DNA from: Campylobacter suis
GTDB lineage: Bacteria > Campylobacterota > Campylobacteria > Campylobacterales > Campylobacteraceae
DNA: 57,403 bases
Assembly: GCF_905120475.1 (NCBI RefSeq)
Contig: NZ_CAJHOE010000005.1
Coordinates: forward strand, 1 to 57,403
Direction of reading: 5' to 3'
Each line of letters opens with the position of its first letter. Position 1 is the first letter of the stretch. The position numbers were made by a program, and so were the translations under genes. Positions 1-8,568 of this stretch are shown one piece after another. The notes under the pieces were generated by a model that searched no databases, was not told the DNA's origin, and saw nothing but the letters and a program-made list of their open reading frames with translations.

Positions 1-2
1 AT

Positions 3-113
3 CACTTAACTAAACAAAATGTTCAAATAGCTAGAACAACTAATCAAGTAACTGCTGAGGTTGATGCTATGGCTAAAGAGATAGTTGAGGATGTAAGGAA
101 GAAGAGGTTTTAA
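3..113 (+). CDS. Methyl-accepting chemotaxis protein, C-terminal end (partial)
   Basis: The last 36 codons of a gene that begins upstream of the window. The peptide reads as a helical, Gln/Thr/Ala-rich tail (NQVTAEVDAMAKEIVEDVRK) ending in KKRF, which fits the final helix of the cytoplasmic signalling domain of a Campylobacter chemoreceptor. Such proteins sit in arrays at the pole and control CheA. The sensory domain is outside the window, so no ligand can be proposed. A strong terminator follows directly. The call rests on a short peptide and is moderately sure. Confidence 0.6.
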   Translation, partial: HLTKQNVQIARTTNQVTAEVDAMAKEIVEDVRKKRF

Positions 114-120
114 AGTTATT

Positions 121-146
121 AGTGGCTAGCTTGCTAGCCACTTTTT
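121..146 (+). terminator. Rho-independent terminator after the chemoreceptor gene
   Basis: A perfect 10-bp inverted repeat (AGTGGCTAGC at 121-130 and GCTAGCCACT at 133-142) is followed by a run of T to 146. It lies 8 bp after the stop codon of the upstream gene and before the convergent acetyltransferase gene. Confidence 0.85.
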
Positions 147-156
147 AAAAGCAAAA

Positions 157-627
157 CTACTTTGATAGTTTAGAAATTTCATCTTCTATCATACGAAATT
201 TTAGCCAGCCACTTTGGCGTTTTGCTCCAAGACTTTCGTAAAATTTAATACTAGGCTCATTCCAGTCAAGACACTCCCACTCAAGTCTCCCAAAACCCTC
301 TTTTTCGCAAATTTTAGCAAGCTCTTTTATAAGTGCTAGCCCTGTGCCACGACCGCGAAATTCAGGCTTTATATATAGATCTTCAAGATAAATTCCAGCC
401 CTTCCTAAAAATGTGGAAAATGAGTGAAAATAGATAGCATACCCCACTACTTCGCCCTTTTCATCACATGCTACAAGGGCTTGTGCAAGCCTTTTTTCAA
501 ACAAATGCTCACTAAAAACTACCTCATCTATACAAACCTCGTTTGCCATTTTTTCATACTCTGCAAGCTCGTTTATAAGCGAGATGATCGCATGTGTGTC
601 TGATTTTACTGCTTGTCGTATTATCAT
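157..627 (-). CDS. GNAT family N-acetyltransferase (diamine acetyltransferase-like)
   Basis: A 156-aa cytosolic enzyme expected to move an acetyl group from acetyl-CoA to an amine. The acetyl-CoA loop RGRGTG lies at about residues 91-96. The stretch YFHSFSTFLGRAGIYLEDLY before it and the WNEPSIKFYESLGA segment near the end resemble the spermidine/thialysine acetyltransferase branch of GNAT. The length is normal for the family. An AAAAGGAC ribosome site precedes the ATG. It starts 10 bp after the stop of the FMN-binding protein gene, so the two are probably co-transcribed. The substrate (polyamine or other small amine) is inference. Confidence 0.8.
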   Translation of the reverse strand: MIIRQAVKSDTHAIISLINELAEYEKMANEVCIDEVVFSEHLFEKRLAQALVACDEKGEVVGYAIYFHSFSTFLGRAGIYLEDLYIKPEFRGRGTGLALIKELAKICEKEGFGRLEWECLDWNEPSIKFYESLGAKRQSGWLKFRMIEDEISKLSK

Positions 628-637
628 TTTTGTCCTT

Positions 638-1141
638 TTATATGATTTTTGCTTTGGCGCTTAGGGTTTGGATTTTAAGTTCATAAATTTTTGTTATCTT
701 TAAGCTTTCTTTTATAGCGTCGTCAAAATGTTTCATGTATTGTGGTGTATATTTTTGGCTTAAGATTTTAAGTGCATAAATTTTTCGCTCATCATCGCTC
801 ACTTCATACGCTTTTGTCTTTGCAATGGCGCTTTTGTACTCTGTCGTAAAGATACTTGATACTTTGCCTTGTTCTAAGATGCTATCGATTTGCTCTTTGC
901 TAAACTTTGGCACCTTAATATCTATGACGCAAACCAATTCAACATCTTTACCATCCTGAAATAGACTAGCTTTGCTACCGCCTTTTGCACCGTGCAAAAA
1001 AATGCTATCCTTGTCTCTTACGATAGAAATCGGCACAGAAAAAATTTCACCTCCATCTATGCATGAAACCACGGCATACTGTGCGCTATCTATGATATGC
1101 AAAGCTTCATCTTGACTAAGCTCTCTATCTTTTCTACGCAT
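638..1141 (-). CDS. Pyridoxamine 5'-phosphate oxidase-related FMN-binding protein (NimA-like)
   Basis: A 167-aa protein of the split-barrel flavin-binding family. The N-terminus (MRRKDRELSQDEALHIID) followed by AVVSCIDGGEIFSVPISIV and IFLHGAKGGSKASLF is the usual pattern of the small PNPOx-like group that includes the NimA-type 5-nitroimidazole reductases. Proteins of this group bind FMN or haem and reduce small substrates in the cytosol; the substrate here is unknown. It is the first gene of a likely two-gene operon with the acetyltransferase downstream. Confidence 0.75.
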   Translation of the reverse strand: MRRKDRELSQDEALHIIDSAQYAVVSCIDGGEIFSVPISIVRDKDSIFLHGAKGGSKASLFQDGKDVELVCVIDIKVPKFSKEQIDSILEQGKVSSIFTTEYKSAIAKTKAYEVSDDERKIYALKILSQKYTPQYMKHFDDAIKESLKITKIYELKIQTLSAKAKII

Positions 1142-1204
1142 TTTAATCCTTTTAGGAGTGTAAATGTTTGATGTATTGTAGCTTTTGTTGGGTTAAAAAA
1201 ATTT

Positions 1205-1228
1205 AAAAAGGGGAGAGTTCCCCTTTTT
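1205..1228 (-). terminator. Rho-independent terminator of the adhesin gene
   Basis: The segment forms an AAAAAGGGGA / TCCCCTTTTT hairpin with a 4-nt loop, two bases beyond the adhesin stop codon at 1231-1233. Read on the minus strand it ends in a run of T. Confidence 0.85.
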
Positions 1229-1230
1229 GC

Positions 1231-4200
1231 TTATAAATCGACATCTACGCCTTGTTTTATCTCAATAATTATGCTAGTGTCATTAGAATTTGTGTATATA
1301 TCATAGCCATCAGCCGTGCTTTGCCCTTTTTTCCAGCCACTATCTTTAAAATCAACCTTATCGCCCTCATCTCCTGTGATTTTTAACTTGTTATTCTCAT
1401 CGGTTAGAGCTACGACATCGGTTAAGTTTATATTTATCGTTGTAGAGTTGCCACCTGATACATCTACTTCTTCGATATTCTTAGAGTGCTCGGCTACTTT
1501 ATCAAGATTTATCGTGCCCTTATCTGAAGCCATAAGCTTATCATGACCACTTCCACCATCAATAAGCTCATCATTTTCATCATAAAGTATGCTATCATCA
1601 CCATCTCCACCAAATAAGCGATCTATGCCAGCTTTGGCATCGATATACTCATCTTTTTCGCTACCATTTATCGTATTTGCATTATCATCAGCTGCTAACG
1701 GGTCTGTGGTTTTTGCACTTTGTGCTGAGGTGTCAGAAGATTCGTATACAAATGACTTTGTTTTATCATCAAATGTAGCATTTTCAGGTATACTAGATAC
1801 ATCTAATGTTTCATCAAATACATTGCTCAGATTCATAGCAGAAGATTTTTGTCCAAATGTAACTTTGCTTCCATCGCTATCAATAAGCCCTACGCTTATC
1901 TCTTTATCGCCCGTAAGCCTATCATATTGAGCGCTTGGAACGCCTATTAAAATTTCAACACTATGTAGTCCGCTTGACATATCTATGCCAAATTTTGTTA
2001 GATCGACAGTGTAGGTGTCTGACCCAAATGGCTTTGATGCATAGTTTGTAACATATGTGTCATCTATTTTTACAACTATAACTGAGTCCGTGACAGAGGC
2101 TTTTACATATAAAGTGTTGCTACCATTTTCTACATTTATATGTCCCTTCATAACAAAAGCTTTATCTACTATTAAGCCTTCAGATTCTCCGGCGTTTTTA
2201 ACATCTTGGTCATAAACTACCCTTGCGTCACTAAATTTATTACCACTTAAATCAGATGATGGGCTTATATGTTTAGAATCTATAACTCTTTGTATCGCTC
2301 TAATCCCGCCTTTATCAACATATTCGCCGTATTCTGCATCTATATTAATGCCACTAATATTAGCCAAATGCTCGCCTGAAAGCTTATACACATAAGATGA
2401 GCTACTAAAGCCAAGCTGTGAAGGCTCTACTTTTATGGTTTTGGTAGTTTTTTGAGTAATCACTTCCGTGCTATTTGTATTTCCAGCCATATCAGTTGCT
2501 GTGGCTGAAATTTTACCTGCATTTGGTGCTGTTTTACCATAGTCAATAGTGATCTTATATGAGCCATCAGTTTGCATTATCGGTTTTGAGATGATGGCAT
2601 TTGGGTTTGCCTCATCTTTAAGCACGATAGATAAAGCTTCTTTTTCTTGCGGATTTATGGTTACGACTTTTGTATAGTTGCCGTTTATATCTTTGCTAGA
2701 CTGCTCTGCTTCAAGCTCAAAATCAACTTTTGTATCTACATTTACGCTATATGCATTAGAAATTTCACTCATAACTCCACCAACAAAAGCGGTAGCCGTA
2801 AATTTATGCAAGCCATCACTTAAAGCGCTACTTGGGGTAAATACAAATTTGCCATCACTACTAGCCTGTGTAGAGCCGATAATAGTGCCGTTATCATAGA
2901 TATTAACCACAGAATTTGCATCCGCTGTGCCTTTTATACTAGGAGTATTGTCGTTTGTTAGACCGCCATCTCTTAGCACCTGGCTGTTTTCAACGCCTCC
3001 AGCAACATCATCGCTAACTTCTGTGATGATCGGCGCAGATAGCCCTTGCACATCGATACTTGCCGTATCTATATCGTGTTTTATAAACTGGTTTGAGCCA
3101 GTATATGTAATATCTGTCGTAGCGGACTTACCTGGCTCAACTGGCGCATCTATCTCAAAGAAAAATGGTTTTCCTCTTCCACCAGGTATAGCAGGAACGA
3201 TTTGTGTTTTTACAATGCCATCTTTTTCATATGAAATTTCTGCAAATGAAATTTGTAAAGCCGTTTCTTTGGTATCGCCACCTTTTATGCTTATGCTTGC
3301 GGTTTGAATCTCATCGCCATCTATCTTAAATGAAACATCTACTTTATCGCCTACATTTGCTACTACTGGTAAAGTAATAGTCGCCTTTGTCGTTCTTAGG
3401 TCACTACCATCAGATAAATTTTTAGCTATGCTCAATACTCCATTATCATCAGCATTGTTGTAAGCCACATGAACTTCAACGATATCTTTCATTATCTGGT
3501 GTTCGACCTTGGCTTCTCTTTTTTCATCTCCGCCAAGCCCGATTAATTCAACCTTAACCTGCGTAGTGTATCCGCCACCAACAACAGGCGCTGAGTCATC
3601 GCGAGAGTGTGTAGGAATTTCTTTTACATCTAGCGACACAAAGCCATCTTTCACAGCTACATTTTCTACAATGCCAACTTTACCAGTATCTGTCGTTTCT
3701 GTAAAACTAAATGTATTATCTGCATTTTTTACAACCTTAACTTCAACAGGAATTTTTACACCTTTAAAGTTATCATCTATTAAAATTTTAATCACATCAC
3801 CAGTTACCATATTTTGTGGTAGTTTTATCCTGGCTGTTGCGTTATTTATATCGCCATCACTTGCAGCTTGTTCTTTTGTGGCGCCGCCATTTTGCCAGTC
3901 ACGGCTAGTGATCTCATGCTCTCCTTCAAAGATAGAAACAGAAATTTTATCCAGCTTTTCAAGCGTTATCCGCCCTATATGCTCTTTTGTCTGCACACCA
4001 TCAGCCGAAGACTCCTGCCTTGTTAGTATGTTATCTTTATTTCCTCCCTCTTCATAAGTGATGGTTGGAGCTGTCAATAAAGCAAGGGCTGTGTCTTTAT
4101 CTGAACCAACATTTCCAGCTGTATCAGTGGCAGTTGCGCTAACTTCTGTGCCAGCTTTTGTAGCGGCATCACCAAGCTTTATAACCTGTTCGCCATCAGA

Positions 4201-5472
4201 ATTTTTTGATGACTCTTTTGGTAAATTTTTATCGGTATTTGATCTATCTTTTACCCAGATACCGTTATTGTTAGTATATGTTGCTTCATGAATTTTTCCA
4301 CTCTCGTCTGTATATGAAATTTTTAATGTCTTTGCATCTGTGTCACTTGGGAGTTTTACATCTACGCTACCATCGCGATTTGACTCTACATCAACTGTTG
4401 GAGCAGTTGTATCAAATGTAGCTGTATCGGTTCCTTTTTGACTTTCATTACCAACCTTATCTTGATAATAAGCAGTCGCTTTTGCGGTTTGTTCATCGGC
4501 TATTTTTAAATTTTCAATAGGAACAAATTTTTTATCTGTGGTAATTTCATTTTGAGTTTCGTTATAGACTCTATATTTGTTACCTTCTTTATCGGTAAAG
4601 CTTGCATTTTCATATGTTAGTTCGATTTGTGTTTGTAAGCCATCAGTGACACTAACATCAATAAACAACTTATCGCCATTTTCAATCTCTTTAGGCACCG
4701 AAACAACTAAAAGCCTGCTATTTGTCGCATCTTCATGCTCAGTTTTGTTTATCGTGCCATCGTTATTTATATCGGCAGCAAAATTTAGCGTTGGTTGCAG
4801 GCTTTCAAATTTATTTACAAAACCTTCTATTGTTTCAGGATTATTTTCTTCAACCCAATCTTCTTCTATACCTTCTTCGATTACTTCTGGTTCGTTCTCA
4901 TTTATCCAATCTTGACTTATACCCTCTTCTATTGTTTCAGGATCTGGTTGAGGTGAAACATCTGTTTCACCAGTGCCACTTTCAGTGTCACTACCAGTTC
5001 CTATAGGTTGTATAGGTGTTGCGGACACAAAGCCATTATTGCCCAAATCTCTACCATCTGCATATACATTTGATTCACTGCCACCTTGCGCAAAGTAGCT
5101 CTCATTTAACATAGCAGTACCTTCGCCGCCACCAGCAGTTGCAACACCGCCTGCCGCTGTCTCTTCTAGTTGGGTTAAATCCTCTCCTGCCAAGATCGCC
5201 TTTTGAAGTTCTGCCAGCTCTGAAGTAATGCTATCATCACCAAAGCTAACATTGCTTGAGCTGCTTTGATCTATCGTCATAATATCGTTTTGATCCAATG
5301 CTATGCTTTCGCCATTATCCATTGATAATATAGCCTTTGCACCCGAATGCGTTTTTACAACTTCGCCTAAAAACAATGCATCTCCAGCCATTAAAACTCT
5401 TTGCTTCCCTGTAGAGTCTATGGCTATAACGCCTCCTGTCACCTCTTTTACTATACCTACTTGTGGTGCCAT
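1231..5472 (-). CDS. LapA/BapA-like giant adhesin with N-terminal retention module and RTX C-terminus (type I secretion)
   Basis: A 1413-aa surface adhesin. Residues 1-100 (MAPQVGIVKEVTGGVIAIDS onward) match the retention module that holds LapA-type proteins in the outer-membrane secretin. It is followed by a TAAG motif at residues 105-108, the di-alanine site that LapG proteases cut in LapA at nearly the same position. Residues about 175-215 hold acidic tandem repeats (IEEGISQDW, IEEGIEEDW). The middle contains several Ig-like or cadherin-like repeats rich in Asp, Thr and Gly. Near the C-terminus are glycine/aspartate RTX repeats (GGDGDD, GGSGHD) and an uncleaved type I secretion signal. No signal peptide is present, as expected. 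The secretion ATPase, LapE-type pore, LapD and LapG are not in the window. An AAGGA ribosome site precedes the ATG. Confident on class; the receptor is unknown. Confidence 0.88.
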   Translation of the reverse strand: MAPQVGIVKEVTGGVIAIDSTGKQRVLMAGDALFLGEVVKTHSGAKAILSMDNGESIALDQNDIMTIDQSSSSNVSFGDDSITSELAELQKAILAGEDLTQLEETAAGGVATAGGGEGTAMLNESYFAQGGSESNVYADGRDLGNNGFVSATPIQPIGTGSDTESGTGETDVSPQPDPETIEEGISQDWINENEPEVIEEGIEEDWVEENNPETIEGFVNKFESLQPTLNFAADINNDGTINKTEHEDATNSRLLVVSVPKEIENGDKLFIDVSVTDGLQTQIELTYENASFTDKEGNKYRVYNETQNEITTDKKFVPIENLKIADEQTAKATAYYQDKVGNESQKGTDTATFDTTAPTVDVESNRDGSVDVKLPSDTDAKTLKISYTDESGKIHEATYTNNNGIWVKDRSNTDKNLPKESSKNSDGEQVIKLGDAATKAGTEVSATATDTAGNVGSDKDTALALLTAPTITYEEGGNKDNILTRQESSADGVQTKEHIGRITLEKLDKISVSIFEGEHEITSRDWQNGGATKEQAASDGDINNATARIKLPQNMVTGDVIKILIDDNFKGVKIPVEVKVVKNADNTFSFTETTDTGKVGIVENVAVKDGFVSLDVKEIPTHSRDDSAPVVGGGYTTQVKVELIGLGGDEKREAKVEHQIMKDIVEVHVAYNNADDNGVLSIAKNLSDGSDLRTTKATITLPVVANVGDKVDVSFKIDGDEIQTASISIKGGDTKETALQISFAEISYEKDGIVKTQIVPAIPGGRGKPFFFEIDAPVEPGKSATTDITYTGSNQFIKHDIDTASIDVQGLSAPIITEVSDDVAGGVENSQVLRDGGLTNDNTPSIKGTADANSVVNIYDNGTIIGSTQASSDGKFVFTPSSALSDGLHKFTATAFVGGVMSEISNAYSVNVDTKVDFELEAEQSSKDINGNYTKVVTINPQEKEALSIVLKDEANPNAIISKPIMQTDGSYKITIDYGKTAPNAGKISATATDMAGNTNSTEVITQKTTKTIKVEPSQLGFSSSSYVYKLSGEHLANISGINIDAEYGEYVDKGGIRAIQRVIDSKHISPSSDLSGNKFSDARVVYDQDVKNAGESEGLIVDKAFVMKGHINVENGSNTLYVKASVTDSVIVVKIDDTYVTNYASKPFGSDTYTVDLTKFGIDMSSGLHSVEILIGVPSAQYDRLTGDKEISVGLIDSDGSKVTFGQKSSAMNLSNVFDETLDVSSIPENATFDDKTKSFVYESSDTSAQSAKTTDPLAADDNANTINGSEKDEYIDAKAGIDRLFGGDGDDSILYDENDELIDGGSGHDKLMASDKGTINLDKVAEHSKNIEEVDVSGGNSTTININLTDVVALTDENNKLKITGDEGDKVDFKDSGWKKGQSTADGYDIYTNSNDTSIIIEIKQGVDVDL

Positions 5473-5503
5473 ATTTCATCCTTGTTTTTAAATTATGCAA
5501 GGG

Positions 5504-5549
5504 TTATATCAAAACAAAAAAGGACTGTCTATTGTACTTGGGTACAATA
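5504..5549 (-). promoter_or_regulatory. Adhesin promoter with upstream palindrome
   Basis: On the minus strand an extended -10 (TGATATAAC, 5504-5511) lies about 32 bp before the adhesin ATG. Just upstream is a perfect 8-4-8 inverted repeat, TATTGTAC-TTGG-GTACAATA, at 5530-5549, about where a -35 region or regulator site would be. It may be an operator for the adhesin. No candidate regulator can be named. Confidence 0.45.
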
Positions 5550-5697
5550 TAAAAACTTCGTATTTTTGGGATTTTCTTAAAATTTTATACGAAAATTGAT
5601 AAGATATTTAAATACTTTATGAACAAAAAATAAGACTAGCTGATACAACGAAAAAACTGAAAATATATAAAATAAAATTAATAAAGCAAAGAAAAAG
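5550..5697. other. Intergenic spacer before tRNA-Glu
   Basis: AT-rich sequence between the adhesin upstream region and the tRNA. I see no gene, no clear terminator hairpin and no repeat in it. Together with the regulatory segment and the tRNA it makes up the gap of about 400 bp between the adhesin and the lipoprotein. Confidence 0.5.
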
Positions 5698-5772
5698 TGG
5701 TGACCCATACGAGACTCGAACTCGTGTTACCGCCGTGAAAGGGCGATGTCCTAACCGCTAGACGAATGGGCC
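5698..5772 (-). tRNA. tRNA-Glu (anticodon TTC)
   Basis: Read on the minus strand the segment starts GGCCCATTCGTCTAGCGG and ends ATGGGTCACCA. The 7-bp acceptor stem (GGCCCAT with ATGGGTC, one G-U pair), D-arm, anticodon loop CTTTCAC with anticodon TTC, and T-arm (GTTCGAGTC) are all present. CCA is encoded. It reads codons GAA and GAG. Confidence 0.96.
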
Positions 5773-5793
5773 AACATTGAAAGTTGAAATGGG

Positions 5794-5799
5794 ATTATA
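5794..5799 (-). promoter_or_regulatory. -10 box of the tRNA-Glu promoter
   Basis: A perfect TATAAT in the context TTTTGTATAATCCC lies 22 bp before the tRNA 5' end on the minus strand, which fits a start point about 15 bases upstream of the mature tRNA. Confidence 0.7.
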
Positions 5800-5881
5800 C
5801 AAAATACTTACTTAAATTTTGTTTAAAAAGACAATGTTAAAATACTTTTGCTATAATCATCAAAATTTAAAAGGAAATATT

Positions 5882-6349
5882 TTGAAAAAATATCTATTTT
5901 TACTAGCCGCCATATTATTTGCTGGCTGTGTAGCAAACACAGCTCCGCAAAGCTCTAAAAGCTATCAAGTTACCATTGTATCTGCGATGATTAAGATAAA
6001 TGATGTTGGCTTTTTGCATGAGTATAAAAATAGTATAAACCTGCAAATTTACAGCTCTGGCATCAACAGTGCAAATATAAAAGTAAGTGATAAAATTTGC
6101 GTAAACAAGGTATGTTTTAGCAAAAAAGAGTTTAATGAGAAATTTTTCAAAAATGTACATTATGATGAAATTTTTGCCGATATTATCACAAAAAAGCCAA
6201 TTTATGAAGGTAAAAATTTGAAAAAAACAGAGTGTGGTTTTAGCCAAATTTTAAATAACGGCTCACTAAAATATGAAATTTGCTCTAACGAAACGAAATT
6301 TCAAGATACGAAAAATAATGTTAAGATTATCATAAGGGAGCTTAAATGA
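5882..6349 (+). CDS. Small lipoprotein of unknown function
   Basis: I do not recognise the family. The best start is TTG at 5882 with an AAGGA site 8 bp before it, because it gives a clean lipoprotein signal, (M)[15 protein letters not shown], with the lipidated Cys at residue 16. A longer reading from 5819 would put 21 unlikely residues before it. The mature part (about 140 residues) is Lys/Asn/Ile-rich with four more Cys ([19 protein letters not shown]) that could form disulfides in the periplasm. Its stop overlaps the nfo start as ATGA, so the two were translated as a coupled pair. Confidence 0.7.
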   Translation: MKKYLFLLAAILFAGCVANTAPQSSKSYQVTIVSAMIKINDVGFLHEYKNSINLQIYSSGINSANIKVSDKICVNKVCFSKKEFNEKFFKNVHYDEIFADIITKKPIYEGKNLKKTECGFSQILNNGSLKYEICSNETKFQDTKNNVKIIIRELK

Positions 6350-7188
6350 GATATATTGGTGCACATGTAAGCGCAGCTGGCGGTGTTTCAAATGCCCCCA
6401 TAAATGCCAAAAATATCGGAGCAAATGCCTTTGCACTTTTTGTAAAAAACCAGCGTCAATGGAATGCAAAACCACTAGAACAAATCGAGATAAACGCTTT
6501 TAAGAAAAACTGTGAAATAGCAAACATAAAGCCAGAGCACATTTTGCCTCACGATAGCTATCTTATAAATTTAGGTCATTTTGACACTCAAAAACGCGAA
6601 CAAAGCCTAAATGCCTTTATGGACGAGATAGAGCGAGTTAAGGCTCTTGGATTAAGGCTTTTAAATTTTCACCCAGGTTCACATTTAAAAGAGATAAGCG
6701 AAACTCAGTGCCTTGATAATATCGCAGAGTGCATAAATATAGCCCTTAAAAACAGTAAAAATATTAAATTAATAATAGAAAATACCGCAGGGTAAGGCTC
6801 AAATTTAGGCTATAAATTTGAGCATTTAGCATACTTAATCGAAAAAACATACGATAAATCCAGAATCGGCGTTTGCCTTGATACCTGCCATATGTTTGCC
6901 GCGGGATATGATATATCAACTCAAAAATCCTATGAAAAAACGATGGATGAATTTGATGAGATCGTAGGCTTTAACTATCTTTGTGCAATGCACCTAAATG
7001 ATGCCAAATTTGGCGTTGGCTCAAAAAAAGATCGGCATGAAAGTATAGGAAAAGGATACATTGGGATCAAGGGCTTTGAATGCATTATAAAAGATAGGCG
7101 CATAGGCGATATACCGCTCATTCTTGAAACTATAGATGAGAGTATATGGGTTAAAGAGATAGAGCTTTTACACTCATTTGAAAGCTGA
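6346..7188 (+). pseudogene. nfo: Endonuclease IV (Nfo), interrupted by a single nonsense codon
   Basis: The reading frame from ATG 6346 to 7188 is one uninterrupted Nfo homologue (280 codons) except for TAA at 6793-6795. The N-terminal part begins [18 protein letters not shown] and holds the HPGSHL metal motif. The break falls after IIENTAG and the frame resumes [11 protein letters not shown], then [14 protein letters not shown]. In the family this position is Gln (ENTAGQGSNLG), so CAA to TAA, one C-to-T change, explains it. Endonuclease IV cuts abasic sites during base-excision repair with three zinc or manganese ions. The second half has its own ATG at 6892 but would lack half of the barrel. 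The intact xth at 22.7-23.4 kb could cover the loss. A sequencing error is the alternative. Confidence 0.9.
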
Positions 7189-7327
7189 ATTTTATCATTT
7201 TGGGATATTTTTGAAAAATTTTACAGCCTTAAAAGTATTTAAAAGCTAAAATTAGCTAAACTTAAAGCTCTTAGTTTTGCGAATTTTTAACGCAAAACAC
7301 CTAAATTTATACAAAAAGGATAAAAAT

Positions 7328-8554
7328 ATGGTTAAAAAGCTTGGACTGAGCTTAGTTTTAGCAAGTACGCTAGTTTATGGCGCGGGATATAAAATTCCAG
7401 AGCAAAGCTCTGATTCGTTAGGGCTTTTAGCAAGCAATGTGGCGTGGAGCTTTGGTGCCGATGCGGCATATTTTAACCCCGCAAATATGATGTTTTTAGA
7501 TCCTCGCCACCACTTTGAACAAAATGTGGGTTGGTTTCATATAAGTGAAGTTGACTTTAAAGCCGATGATGGCAAAACATACACTTCAAATAACTTTGAC
7601 TCTCTAGCAACAACATTTAACTTTGTATCACCAGAGTACTATGCTAACTGGCGTTTTGGTCTAGCTCTTGCTGTGCCTGCTGCGCTTGGTATGGCTTGGG
7701 ATGACCTAAAAGCAGCTTTTACGGCTAAGCGCTTTAAGCTTCAAGTTGTTGAGCTCAACCCAACACTAGCATACCGTATCACTGACGGTTTGGCTGTTGC
7801 GGCTGGTGTTAGGGGTGTTTATAGTAAAGGTAGAGTAGCAAGTGACTTTGGCCCAAGAGGTCAGCGCGACCTAACTGGAGACAGCATAGACTTTGGTTAT
7901 AATGTTGCACTAACTTATAGACCGATAGAAAATTTATCATTTTCAGCTACATATCGCTCAAAGGTAGATCTGACTGTTAAGGGTGATGCTAAGTCAAATT
8001 TTATAGACAAACGAGCAAATTACAACGGCAAAGTTAGAGTAGAGATACCGCTACCTGCGCAACTTGTCTTAGCAGCAGCATACAACTACCAAGACTTTAC
8101 ACTTTTGCTAGCTTATGAGCGAACATATTGGTCAAAATTTAAAGGCTATGACTTTGAATATCCAGATGGAAAATACAAGTCAAATCAACTCTTTATTGGT
8201 TTAATGGACAATCCAAGTGAGAGAAAATACAAAGACAACAACACATATCGCCTAGGCTTAGCATATAAAGCAACTCAAAAGCTAAGACTCATGGCTGGTT
8301 TTACATATGATGAAGATGTTTCAGATTCTAAAAATACTGGCTTTGAGCTACCAAACACAACATCTCGCGCATACTCGCTTGGCTTAAACTATAATGTTAC
8401 AGATGACCTTGAGCTAGGACTTGGCTATGTTTATCAAGATAGGAGCTCAAAAAGAGCCGAGGGTATACCTGTCGAGATTGGAAAAACTGTTTCAGGCGAA
8501 TTTAAAAGCACAAATATACAAATCGTAGGCGTAGGCTTAAAGTATAAATTTTAA
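7328..8554 (+). CDS. FadL/OmpP1/TodX-family outer-membrane transporter
   Basis: A 408-aa outer-membrane beta-barrel of the long-chain fatty-acid or hydrophobic-compound channel family. The start is ATG 7328 with AAAAGGA before it, giving a signal peptide MVKKLGLSLVLASTLVYG. The mature end AGYKIPEQSSDSLG followed by YFNPANM is the family's plug/hatch signature. Alternating polar and aromatic strands run to a terminal Phe (LKYKF). It lies 14 bp before a long-chain acyl-CoA ligase gene, so import and activation of fatty acids are probably coupled in one operon. An aromatic substrate is possible instead. Confidence 0.85.
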   Translation: MVKKLGLSLVLASTLVYGAGYKIPEQSSDSLGLLASNVAWSFGADAAYFNPANMMFLDPRHHFEQNVGWFHISEVDFKADDGKTYTSNNFDSLATTFNFVSPEYYANWRFGLALAVPAALGMAWDDLKAAFTAKRFKLQVVELNPTLAYRITDGLAVAAGVRGVYSKGRVASDFGPRGQRDLTGDSIDFGYNVALTYRPIENLSFSATYRSKVDLTVKGDAKSNFIDKRANYNGKVRVEIPLPAQLVLAAAYNYQDFTLLLAYERTYWSKFKGYDFEYPDGKYKSNQLFIGLMDNPSERKYKDNNTYRLGLAYKATQKLRLMAGFTYDEDVSDSKNTGFELPNTTSRAYSLGLNYNVTDDLELGLGYVYQDRSSKRAEGIPVEIGKTVSGEFKSTNIQIVGVGLKYKF

Positions 8555-8568
8555 TTTTAGGTGAAAAA

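Noticed and set aside
6892-7188. Second half of nfo as a separate gene
   Set aside because: It is in the same frame as the first half and continues the family alignment after one stop codon, so it is part of a broken gene.
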